Of a stretch of DNA of 64,000 nt, positions 35,701-44,369 are shown in pieces. Each line of letters opens with the position of its first letter. Position 1 is the stretch's first letter. Under the pieces are notes generated by a model, which worked only from the letters and a program-made list of their open reading frames with translations, had not been told where the DNA came from and did not search any database. Source of the stretch: Malus domestica (taxonomy: Eukaryota; Streptophyta; Magnoliopsida; Rosales; Rosaceae); NCBI RefSeq assembly GCF_042453785.1, contig NC_091667.1:21875501-21939500 (forward strand), written 5' to 3'. The position numbers were made by a program, and so were the translations under genes.

Positions 35701-38700
35701 TCATTGGCAGTTGCTTCAGGGATGTCATCGTGACTTTCTTCATCTGAAGCTAATGGATCAACTCCTCTGACTGCGCCATCTGGTTGTGCCTCTTTATCCG
35801 AATCCCCAATTGTTTGTTCTTCATAAAAGACCACGTCTCTACTTCGGATAAACTTCTTCTGGTATGGGTCCCATAATCTGTAACCAAAATCTTCACCGCC
35901 ATAACCAAGAAAGATGCACGGTGTAGCTTTGTAGTCTAACTTCGATCTCTGCTCTTTGGGCACATGCACAAAAGCTTTGCAACCAAACACCTTCAGATGA
36001 GAGTAAGACACATCATTACCAGTCCATACTCTCTCTGGAACATCAAGACCTAATGGTACTGATGGAGATCGGTTGATCAAATAGCAGGCTGTCCTTACAG
36101 CTTCACCCCAGAACTGCTTAGATAACTTTGCAGTCCTCAACATACACCTGACTTTCTCCATGATGGTTCGGTTCATTCTTTCAGCAACACCGTTATGTTG
36201 TGGAGTTCCAGGAACTGTCTTCTCATGACGTATGCCATGTTTTACACAATACTCTCTAAACTGGTGAGATGTGTACTCGCCGCCGTTGTCGCTACGAAGG
36301 CACTTGAGAGGTTTCCCAGTTTCCCTCTCCACCATGGCATGGAACTCCTGGAATGTCTGAAACACCTGGTCTTTGGATTTCAACAAATACACCCACACCC
36401 TTCGTGAAGCATCATCAATATAAGTAACAAAATATTTATTTCTTCCAAGTGACTCGACTTCCATGGGACCACACACATCTGAATAAACAAGATCTAACAA
36501 GTTTCCTTTCTTTGTAGATGGAACAGAAAAACTAACTCTTCTTTGTTTTCCGAATAAACAATGCTCACAAGAGTTTAACGACGTACCTTCGGTAAAGGGA
36601 ATGTGAGACTTATTTGCCAAAACTTGTAGGCCTTTCTCGCTTATGTGGCCTAGCCTCTTATGCCATAAGTCTAGAGATGAGTCCTCCACAGCATTCAACT
36701 CACCTTTCAAAACCTTGGCATTTGACCGGTACAACGTACAACAAAGTCGTGCTCTTGCTACCACCATTAAGCCTTTAGTAAGCTTCAATTTTCCTTCGCC
36801 AATATGGTGATAATATCCTTGTCGATCAAGGGTACCGATGGATATCAGATTGAGACGTATATCAGGAATATGTCTCACATCTTTCAACATCAATTGGCAG
36901 CCGAGATTAGTTCTTAGACATATATCACCAATTCCAAGAATTTTGGAATAGCTTTCATTCCCCATCTTCACTATGCCAAAGTCACCTTCTTTGTATGTAC
37001 TGAAGAACTCCCGTTTGGACGTAGCATGGAAGGAAGCTCCATTGTCAAAGATCCATTCAATGTCTCTGTCAGAGTTGCCCATATGCAGACATTCACCAAC
37101 AGACAATATTTCTGGTACATCACCACATATGACAGCAGTGGTATTGCCAGTATCATCTTTCTTCTGATTGTTTCCTTCCCTTTGCTCTCTCTTCCAAACT
37201 CGACAATTTTTCTTCATATGGCCTTCTTTGCCACAGTGGTGGCATGCACCCCTGAACTTTGACTTGGATCGGCTAGGACTCCTGCCATGACCTCTAGGCC
37301 CTCTACTTTTGCTTCTTCCGCGGTTCTCTGTGACAAATACTTGGCTGCTATCTGTGCCAGAAGTCTTTCTCCTTGTTTCTTCATTGAGCATGCTATTTTT
37401 AACATTATCAAGAGTAAGAACACCATTAGAAGCAGAGTTACTTATACTCACCACAAAGGTCTCCCAACTGTCTGGCAAGGATCCAAGTAACAAGAGCGCT
37501 TGTAGCTCGTCCTCGATCGTCATTTTCATAGTAGCCAACTGGTTGATGATATTCTGGAAATTGTTCAAGTGTTCTGCTACACTTAAACCATCCTTGTACT
37601 TCACATTGATGAGCTCTTTGATCAAGAAGGCTTTCTTGGCTGGGGTCTTCTTCTCGAACAAGGACTCAAGCTTCGTCCAAAACTCGCGAACATTGGTTTC
37701 ATTAGACACATGGTGAAAAACACTATCATCCACCCATTGTCTAATTGTGCCAATAGCCTTGCGATTCATCTTCCACTCGGCATCGGACATGCTCTCGGGC
37801 TTAGCGGCATCTCCTTCAATTGGCTCATGCAAATCCTTGCAATAGAGAATGTCCTCCATCCTTGGCTTCCATGTTACCCAATTGGAGTTGGTGAGTTTGA
37901 TCATAGTGCCACTTCCTTCCATCTCGTAGTACGAGCCAACCGGGCTCTGATACCACTTGTTAGGAATGTCGGTACTACAAGATAGAGAATGCACAAGGTA
38001 AAGTAGAAAATGGACGCCAAGAATTTATGTGGTTCGGCAATTTATGCCTACGTCCACCAAACAAGGAATCTTCACTATATGAAAAAAGATGAATACAACA
38101 AGAGTAGTCTTACCAAGCCAAAGACAAGGCTTGATGGATACAAGAAAGTATAACACACACTTTCTATCACTCTAAACTTCACTCACACAATGTGTAGTGG
38201 AACACTCTCACTCTCACTCTTGGAGTGGAACTCTAGCTTTGGACTTGATCCTTTGCTACTCACTCTTAGTTCTCTATTGGTTACATCACACCCATATTTA
38301 TAGGTGAGGGCTTGGCATTCTACTAGTTTCTAGTTCCTTCTTCAAACCTCTAGTATAGAAAAATCTAGACTAGCCACATACTTGTAGCTTCTAGATCTTT
38401 CCATTTGCAACCAAGGAAGCTAGTACTCTCTAGCTTCTTCCATCAACTTAATAACATGCTAGAATTGTCTAGCAAGCTCCAGCCTCATCTCTTGCTTACT
38501 AGAATAATCTAGAACATTGATCATAGGCTGGACCATATACCAACAGTTACCAGTGTCACATATACAGGGAAAAGAGTATCTGAAGTTACCAGATGTTGAA
38601 GAGTCCTTGAGGTGTTTCATATCAAAAATTGCCCCACAAGCACCATTGGCATGCTCGTTGACATGGTGACCGATGAGCTTGTAATCCCAACTTCCATTCT

Positions 38701-40163
38701 TGTACCCCTCGCTCAAGAACAGTTCTATATGCCTTGCATCCAATGTCTGCATCGTTCCTGCATATATATGCAAACATGCACAATTACGCTATTAACAAAT
38801 ATAACAAGGAAACGTAAACAGATTGCGAAAATAAGTGTCGTTTTTGAAGAGTAAGATAATGTGACTGTGGATTTATCACATTACTCTGCACTCTGCAGCA
38901 TTTTGGCAAACATGCCTTCTGCTTCTCTCCAGAACTAGAAAGAAAGCAAGATTAAAGTTTCTAATCAAAATTTAAAAAATACATTTTAACACATTAATCT
39001 AGATTTACAAAGGCATTTTAACAAACGGCAAGTGATCACATCCATCAAGCACACATATTGAGCAGTGATGGGTTATTCTGCCTTACCATCACAAGTATTG
39101 AGCTCGCAGACGGGGCATCGAGCAAGTTGGAGATCTGTGGAACACCATTACAGTTGAAAACACAAGTTAACTAAATTGAAGTGAAAAAATTTAAACTTTA
39201 GCACTATTTAATCTTCATTCTTTTCCCTAAAATAATTACCAGGATGATTGAGTGCAGCTCAAGTAATTACCAGCAATCCATATCCCAGTTTTAACTTTAT
39301 CCAACACACAACAGCCGCAGGACTCCAACATTTTCTGTATGCTCTATCCTTCTGGGAGCCTTGATGGTTTGATCAGCTTTTCTGTTAGGAATGCTTCTGA
39401 AGGTTCAACGGAAAATGCACCGATCCGCGTCCAGTCTGAGATGCATCCAAAATTCAATGAAAAACCCATTAGTACGATAGCCAAATGTTTCACTGTACTC
39501 TGAATTATGCAATTAGACACGTGCGAGCAAGTAAACCAGCTGAATTAAACAGATGCAAAATTGGCAGGGCTAGTGACTGGAGTAAAGTCGTAATAAGGTA
39601 GCCGTACTGGAAGGTGTGTGGCTGGATCACCTCTTTTTCAGAGGAGCTAATGCTTGTTAGGTATTTTGATTTGACACTACTTCACATCCAAAAAGAAGGA
39701 GTTACGTCTGAGTTAAACTTGGAGATGGAAGTTTTCTTTCGTTTATCGATTGTGAAGTAAGAATAAGCTCATGAGGTCAAAATAAGTTGATAGGATCCCC
39801 TTTTTTACATCCCCATGCCCTTCCTGTGTGGCGAGGTTTCAGAAGACACTAACTTTTTCCAAAGTAAAAAATAATAAAATGTATACATATAAAAAGTTTT
39901 GTTAATCACTGGGTGACCAAGAGAATGAGACTTTATAAGTTGCCTATGTAAATTTCTTACACATAAAATGTAAAATGATTGATATAAATTTCCTTTAAAT
40001 CTTCCAAACATTAAAAACAGAACCATATAAACTTCATGAGCATAATTACATGAAAGCAGTTGAAAATTCTCACCACAAAAACAATCCAAAGGGGGGGGGG
40101 GGGGAATTGGGCACTCACCGATATGCTTCTTCCGATGGCGGAACATGTAAGAGTGACTCCCAT
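32732..40163 (-). CDS. Unidentified multi-exon gene split by a copia element (5' end unknown)
   Basis: I do not recognise this protein. Phase-compatible exons: 40163-40119 (GSHSYMFRHRKKHI), about 39440-39360 (DWTRIGAFSVEPSEAFLTEK), 39134-39087 (ISNLLDAPSASSILVM), 38934-38892 (FWREAEGMFAKMLQ), 38757-38590 (TMQTLDARHIELFLSEGYKN onward), then, beyond a 5.3-kb copia insertion, 33029-32925 (FNLKPWVGKPTDWQPKAV) and 32814-32732 (GLQVKCHVMRAGL to ISQQLL-stop). The last three exons join perfectly across the transposon, so the gene may still splice. Two junctions are weak: the donor after the second exon is not visible before a TAG, and the donor at 38891 is GTGCAG. A short ATG exon (MLNF) near 40,288 could precede it. 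Either a degenerating copy or a gene whose real 5' exons I missed. Confidence 0.5.
33276..33863 (-). repeat. 3' LTR of the copia element
   Basis: 588 bp, nearly identical to 37958-38545. TG...CA ends in either orientation. Confidence 0.95.
33912..37922 (-). CDS. Ty1/copia gag-pol polyprotein (Tnt1/Tork-like)
   Basis: A 1336-aa uninterrupted polyprotein from MEGSGTMIKL. The frame stays open upstream to 37994, inside the LTR. Domains in order: Gag with UBN2-type core; zinc knuckle CHHCGKEGHMKKNC; aspartic protease at WIFDNGASFHAT; GAG-pre-integrase HHCC region (HKRLGHISEKG...CEHCLFGK); integrase core with DVCGP, SDNGGEYTS and GTPQHNGVAERMNRT; reverse transcriptase with LDVKTAFLHG, GLKQAPRQW and YVDDMLIV; and RNase H with FTDADMGGD, STTEAEYIAA and HSRTKHIDIRYHWIRD. 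All catalytic acids of integrase, reverse transcriptase and RNase H are present. The protease has DNG where DTG or DSG is usual. Length and order match Tnt1-type copia. Confidence 0.97.
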   Translation of the reverse strand: MEGSGTMIKLTNSNWVTWKPRMEDILYCKDLHEPIEGDAAKPESMSDAEWKMNRKAIGTIRQWVDDSVFHHVSNETNVREFWTKLESLFEKKTPAKKAFLIKELINVKYKDGLSVAEHLNNFQNIINQLATMKMTIEDELQALLLLGSLPDSWETFVVSISNSASNGVLTLDNVKNSMLNEETRRKTSGTDSSQVFVTENRGRSKSRGPRGHGRSPSRSKSKFRGACHHCGKEGHMKKNCRVWKREQREGNNQKKDDTGNTTAVICGDVPEILSVGECLHMGNSDRDIEWIFDNGASFHATSKREFFSTYKEGDFGIVKMGNESYSKILGIGDICLRTNLGCQLMLKDVRHIPDIRLNLISIGTLDRQGYYHHIGEGKLKLTKGLMVVARARLCCTLYRSNAKVLKGELNAVEDSSLDLWHKRLGHISEKGLQVLANKSHIPFTEGTSLNSCEHCLFGKQRRVSFSVPSTKKGNLLDLVYSDVCGPMEVESLGRNKYFVTYIDDASRRVWVYLLKSKDQVFQTFQEFHAMVERETGKPLKCLRSDNGGEYTSHQFREYCVKHGIRHEKTVPGTPQHNGVAERMNRTIMEKVRCMLRTAKLSKQFWGEAVRTACYLINRSPSVPLGLDVPERVWTGNDVSYSHLKVFGCKAFVHVPKEQRSKLDYKATPCIFLGYGGEDFGYRLWDPYQKKFIRSRDVVFYEEQTIGDSDKEAQPDGAVRGVDPLASDEESHDDIPEATANEVPAESDNANQEEPDQDVPNHEIADQGEPSQEEHIQGEPNQGEPPALQENEDQVRRSIRSRRPSTKYSSSEYIMLTNYGEPETYEEARAHNDSDKWMKAMESEMDSLSKNDTYELVELPKGRKALKNRWVFKLKRDDNMTRYKARLVVKGFGQKKGVDFDEIFSPVVKMTSIRVILGMAASMDLELEQLDVKTAFLHGNLEEEIYMEQPKGFEVKGKENLVCKLKKSLYGLKQAPRQWNKKFNSFTVSNGYKRTHADSCVYIKQFSGGTFIILLLYVDDMLIVGQDASMIKKLKEELSKSFDMKDLGPAKQILGMEIIRDRKSKKLWLSQEKYVERVLERFNMKAAKPVSSPLANHIKLSKESCPKTYEEKEKMAVVPYSSAVGSIMYAMVCTRPDIAHAVGVVSRFLSNPGKDHWEAVKWILRYLKGTSKMCLCFGGSKPILEGFTDADMGGDLDGRKSTSGYLFTFAGGAVSWQSKLQKCVALSTTEAEYIAATEACKELLWLKQFLQELGLKQSDYGIYCDSQSALDLSKNTTYHSRTKHIDIRYHWIRDAIENKLLQLKKIHTDNNSSDMLTKVVTKSKLEFCIKAAGMNSR
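37958..38545 (-). repeat. 5' LTR of the copia element
   Basis: 588 bp. It contains the TATA motif TATAAATATG on the minus strand at 38302-38293 and is followed two bases later by the tRNA-Met primer-binding site. Confidence 0.95.
39563..39835 (+). other. Nuclear insert of plastid DNA: 3' end of 16S rRNA and start of the 16S-trnI spacer
   Basis: The sequence from GGCAGGGCTAGTGACTGGAG through AAGTCGTAATAAGGTAGCCG and GGCTGGATCACCTC is the 3' terminus of plastid 16S rRNA, including the region around the anti-Shine-Dalgarno. It continues into spacer sequence (GAGCTAATGCTTGTTAGGTA, AGTTAAACTTGGAGATGG, GTTGATAGGATCCCCTTTTT). Many substitutions (GTAACAAGG to GTAATAAGG) and a probable small deletion near 39,775 show it is an old, non-functional copy. 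It lies in an intron of the unidentified gene. Confidence 0.88.
40091..40104 (+). repeat. Poly-G run
   Basis: Fourteen consecutive G residues directly beside an exon of the unidentified gene, in intronic sequence on the minus strand (poly-C). Unusual in AT-rich plant DNA, and length calls may be error-prone. Confidence 0.9.
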
Positions 40164-40879
40164 CTGCAAAACCGCAAAGCCCACTTAATCAGACAATTAC
40201 GATAATAATACGTCTTAAAACTAATCTAATTCATACATTATTATGCTAATTGACATCTGGAGGCTCTCAGATTCTTACCAAAGTTAAGCATGTTTAAACT
40301 AGCGTTCCGTGATAACGTGGACAAAAGTTAAGCATGTTTAAACTATCAAGACATCAATGAAGATTTGAATCTCCTAATTCATGTCATTTAGCTAACGAAT
40401 TTATGATTTAAATTGTCTAAAATTGGTCAATTTGAAGGAATAGAACTCTAAAGACGTCGGTTAGTGAAAGTCAATTTTAGTATTTGTCCATCTCATCATT
40501 GCCAATAGAAATGGCCTCCTTGAACCAAACTAGTTCATTGCCAATAGAAAAGGCAAACTAAGCTATTCTATGGGCTATACCATTAACAAAAAACACTTTC
40601 ATTATTGATTCTTTATTTTACACAGTTCTTTTCTTTTGGTGTGAAGGAGGGCCAAAAGCTCAACACATTTCTCAAATAAAATCTGAGCCATTGAAGGGAA
40701 TTTACATTTTTATTCTAAACTGGTATGGTTACAATATGAATTGCAGTAAAGAAACCGAAAATTACAAGTGCAGGTGAAAAAAAAAAGTTATTCTTAGAGC
40801 AACTCCATCCCAAGCAAATTGCCGAATTAATTGTTAGGAGATGGGTTCAAGCTCTGCAGACATGAATTGGGAGCAAAGA

Positions 40880-41450
40880 ATTGTATGAACTGTGATTTAA
40901 TTCATAAATTTTCTACAATTGGGTGCTTTAAATTTCCCTTTCATTTAGTTTAGATTGACCTGTATTCAGTTCAAAAAGGGTAACGTTTCCCGCATACAGT
41001 TAAAAAAGACGATTATAGGAGAAACGTTAGTTTGCTGAACTGAATATAGGTCAATCTAAACTAAATGAAAGGAAAATTTAAAGCAAATAAGAGAGTGGAG
41101 GATTTTATGTTAGTTCTTCACAGGGGGTCACACTAGTCTGAGTTAGGTATATTGAATGAATAAAATCCAATGGGAAAACAAATTCAGTTTAGATTGATTT
41201 GTATTTAGTTCAGAAAAGTAACGTTTCCTGCATAATCGTCTTTTTAACAAGAACTTTCTACGGTTAAAAAAACGATTATGCAAGAAACGTTATTTTTTTT
41301 GAACTGAATATAGGTCAATCTAAACTAAATGAAAAGAAAATTTAAAGCAAAGTAAGAGAGTGGAGGATTTTACGTTAGGTCTTCACTAGCGATCACACTA
41401 GTCTAAGTTAGGTATATTTAATGAATAAAATCCAACGGCAAAACACATTC
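40880..41450. repeat. Tandemly duplicated foldback element
   Basis: GTCAATCTAAACTAAATGAAA occurs at about 41,050 and 41,313, and its complement (TTTAGTTTAGATTGACCTGT) at about 40,945 and 41,188. Each pair forms a hairpin whose arms include AACGTTTC...GAAACGTT. The two hairpins plus their flank (AGAGAGTGGAGGATTTTA...) are tandem copies about 263 bp apart. Confidence 0.7.
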
Positions 41451-41689
41451 CATAAATTGGTATACAAAAAATAAAAAAAATGAATCTGGGCCAAATAAAA
41501 GCAAAGCACACGAAAACATTAATACATACAATGTATTTCAAAATCAAACAAAATAACATACACAATGTATATTTTTCACTTAAACAATAATGATCATAAG
41601 AAAATAATTCAACAAACAACTGAACGCATTGAGCCAAAAGAAAACAAATTTACAAGCCCATTATACAAAATTAAGGTGAACAAAAAGAC

Positions 41690-41985
41690 TGTCACATCCT
41701 GGTTCGGGTCCCCATCACATTCCAGGCTTGATTTCGTCATAACACGATATTGTCCGTTTTGGGCCCCGACCACGCCCTCACGGTTTTGTTTCTGGGAACT
41801 CACATGAGAACTTCCCGGTGGGTCACCCATCATGGCATAGCTCTCGCGCGAACTCGCTTAACTTCGGAGTTCCGATGGAATCCGAAGCCAGTGAGTTCCC
41901 AAAAGGCCTCCCGCTAGGTAGAGATGAGAATATATACATATAAGGTTTACATGATCCACTTCCCTGGGCGATGTGGGATGTTACA
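41690..41985 (-). repeat. Cassandra 3' LTR with 5S-derived segment
   Basis: 296 bp, TGTCACATCC...GGATGTTACA in plus view. Carries the 5S-like block at about 41796-41886. Confidence 0.9.
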
Positions 41986-42055
41986 ATCCATCCCCCTTAG
42001 GGGCCCGATGTCATCGTCAACACACTTCCGGCCAGGGTTGGCTTTGATACCAAAT

Positions 42056-42348
42056 TGTTACATCCGGCTCGGGCCCCCACCACATCCCGGGTTCGACTCC
42101 GTTATAGCACGATATTGTCCGCTTTGGGCCCCGACCACGCCCTCACAATTTTGTTTCTAGGAACTCACATGAGAACTTCCCAGTGGATCACCCATCATGG
42201 GATTGCTCTCGCGCGAACTCGCTTAACTTCGGAGTTTCGATGGAACCCGAAACCAGTGAGTTCCCAAAATGCCTCACGCTAGGTAAATATGAGAATCTAC
42301 ATATAAGGCTTACAAGATCCACTCCTCTGGGCGATGTGGGATGTTACA
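42056..42348 (-). repeat. Cassandra 5' LTR with 5S-derived segment
   Basis: 293 bp, TGTTACATCC...GGATGTTACA in plus view. Carries the second 5S-like block at about 42160-42250. Confidence 0.9.
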
Positions 42349-42674
42349 AAGACTCTCAAACTCTTACAAGTGAAGGAAAATATGTATAAAAATCTTGTAT
42401 TGATTTATTTTAGATAACAACATGCTACATAATACAGATGATGCTTCATCCAGTGGTGAAAAACAATAAAACCTATGCACCCTGGTGTGGGTTCATTTCT
42501 CATCGTTCTCCCTCCCCTACCACTTAACAATTTAGCGCACTGACGTATTGTTTGCCAAAAAAAAAAATGCTACATAATTAATGACGACAATGGAATCAAT
42601 TAAAATTTAAGCATGAGTAATCCTAAGGTTTAATGATTGATGTGCATCTATAAATAAATCAACTTTAGATTTAA

Positions 42675-43202
42675 GACCATCTCCAACCGAATGGTCCAGA
42701 GAATCAGAGGGCGAAAATAGCTCGAAATCGTCTCCAACTAAGGACTAGGCCAAATGGCTAGTGGGCCTCACTAGACAAAAAAGGGCCAACCGGTTGGCCC
42801 AACTTAGCCAGCAAGCCCCGGGCTGGCTGGAATTTTCATGATTCATGTCGGTTATATCTGATAGCATATTCCTATCAGTTATAGCCGACATGAATGGTAG
42901 GCCCTTTTTTTTTTTACAAAATTTTTAAGTTCTATTTTTTCCCTATAACTTCCTATACAACATTAAATTAAATTATGTAACATGAAATAACATTAAATTT
43001 AAATAATAAATTATGTTTGGCCTTATGGCCATTTGGCCCTCAGTTGAAGACGATTTTTTGTGACAGGGAGTCCTATGGCTCTTTGGCTCTCGGTTGGAGA
43101 TGGAGGCAAATATGGCACTGTATTATTCATTAAAATATTAATATCTTGGAAGGTTAGAAGGCTAAAATGAGCCATCTGGCCCTCATTCGGTTGGAGATGG
43201 CC
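42675..43202. mobile_element. Tourist-like (PIF/Harbinger) MITE, copy 1
   Basis: Ends GACCATCTCCAACCG and CGGTTGGAGATGGCC are inverted repeats flanked by TAA (42672-42674 and 43203-43205), the three-base duplication of PIF/Harbinger elements. The interior includes a hairpin from CATGTCGGTTATA to its complement. No open frame. Confidence 0.82.
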
Positions 43203-43779
43203 TAAGAGGAATTGAGATAGACAAAATTGCTTTTATAATCACGTGTGTGAATTTCCCACAAAATCCTTCCCATATGTGATCATATAGTATTGGTGGCCTA
43301 TTTGGCAGTCTTTTGATTTAAGTTACCATAGAACTTAAACCACAAGCTTAATATGTTCGAGCCAATGTGCCGAAAGTTCGAAATTATTTTCTAGTGTATG
43401 TAGTATAACAATACAGAAATCCAACCTAATCAATTTTACATGGTAGTTAATATTATTTTTAACATTCATGACAAAGTTTACCAATGTTGAACAAAAATTG
43501 TATACAATATGTAAACAAATAATTCACTCAACACAATTTCACCCTCGTTCATTTTTTCAAAGAGGGTTTTATTAATTCGAGTTCGACCTATTCTAGGCTA
43601 CGCGCCTATTAATTACAACCATTCCTTTGGGAAAGGAATACCCTTTGATTCTAATATGAATAAATCGTAACTTGGGGATTTGGGTGTTTATTTGATTTTG
43701 TGACTGCGTCTAGATAGAGCCCTAGATTACCTACATACCCTCGTTGAGGGATCAAGTCACTCGTAGTTCCTTATGTGTT

Positions 43780-44155
43780 TTGTTGGGGTTTGATGCCTTG
43801 TGCAGTTTCAACTCGTGCAGGCAAGGAGCAATTGATGCTTTATGCAGTTTTAGCTCATGCAAACGAGGACTTTAAGCCGTTGGAGCGTTTAATGCCTTGT
43901 GTAGTTTTAGCTCATGCAGACAAGGACTTTAAGCCATTGGAGAGGTTGATGACTTTAAGCCGTTGGAGCGGTTGATGCCTTGTGTAGTTTTAGCTTGTGT
44001 GAGCGATGACTTTGAGCCATTGGAGCATTAATGCCTTATGCAGTTTTAGCTCATGTGGGCGAGGACTTTAAGCCATTGGAGCAATTGGTGCCTTATGCAA
44101 TTTTAGCTCGTGCAGGCAAGGTCTTTGAGCCATTGGAGCCTTTAATGCCTTGATA
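43780..44155 (+). repeat. Imperfect tandem repeats, 55-75 bp unit
   Basis: About six copies of a unit running ATGCCTTGTGCAGTTTTAGC, a TCATGCAGGCGAGGAC-like part, and TTTAAGCCATTGGAGC. Copies differ in length and by substitutions. Short frames through them are shadows. Confidence 0.85.
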
Positions 44156-44365
44156 TGGCTTCGTGCCATTTGAATTTTGATACAGCTTCACGCCAATTGA
44201 TATTTGGCATGGCTTCGTGCCCATTTGAATTTTTGACACAACTTTGCGCTACCGTAAATTTGATATGGCCTGGTGCCATTTGAAATTTGATACGGCTTTG
44301 TGCCTTTCAATACTTGATATGGCTTCGAGCCATTTGAGATTTTGTCGCGGCTTCGTGCCATTTGT
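44148..44365 (+). repeat. Imperfect tandem repeats, about 36-bp unit
   Basis: Six or so copies of TTTGATATGGCTTCGTGCCA-like units immediately follow the previous array. The change of unit is abrupt at about 44150. Confidence 0.85.
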
Positions 44366-44369
44366 GTCT

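Larger units (their letters stand above)
33271..38550 (-). mobile_element. Full-length Tnt1-like Ty1/copia retrotransposon
   Basis: Two 588-bp LTRs (33276-33863 and 37958-38545, TGTTRG...CAACA) flank a complete internal region. The 5-bp target duplication GTTAC lies at 33271-33275 and 38546-38550. By eye the LTRs differ at one base (GATCATGGG versus GATCATAGG). The primer-binding site TGGTATCAGAGCC (37943-37955, minus) matches initiator tRNA-Met. A purine-rich tract (GGAGGGGGAGAT, minus, about 33876-33865) precedes the 3' LTR. Each LTR has a TATAAATATG promoter motif (38302-38293 in the 5' LTR). One uninterrupted gag-pol frame suggests a very recent, possibly active copy. Confidence 0.96.
41685..42353 (-). 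mobile_element. Cassandra-type TRIM retrotransposon
   Basis: Two LTRs (41690-41985 and 42056-42348) surround only about 70 bp. The 5-bp target duplication AAGAC is perfect (41685-41689 and 42349-42353). On the minus strand the 5' LTR is followed by primer-binding site TGGTATCAAAGCC, and a purine tract AAGGGGGATGG precedes the 3' LTR. Each LTR contains a 5S-rRNA-derived block: minus 41886-41796 shows CGGAACTCCGAAGTTAAGCG and GATGGGTGACC, matching the A and C boxes of the 5S internal promoter. That is the hallmark of Cassandra. The element encodes no protein and depends on other elements. The LTRs differ at many sites, so the insertion is not recent. Confidence 0.95.

Noticed and set aside
37110-37985. 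Plus-strand open frames across the copia region (also 34,089-34,880)
   Set aside because: They are antisense to the gag-pol frame and carry no family motifs.
39590-39660. Possible functional rRNA gene
   Set aside because: Only the last part of plastid-type 16S is present, with substitutions in invariant positions. It is a nuclear insert of plastid DNA.
39805-40146. Single 113-aa frame starting MFRHRKKHIG
   Set aside because: Only its first few residues belong to an exon. The rest runs through an intron, a poly-G tract and the plastid insert.
43780-44365. CRISPR-like repeat array
   Set aside because: Units are contiguous and degenerate, without unique spacers, in a plant nuclear genome.
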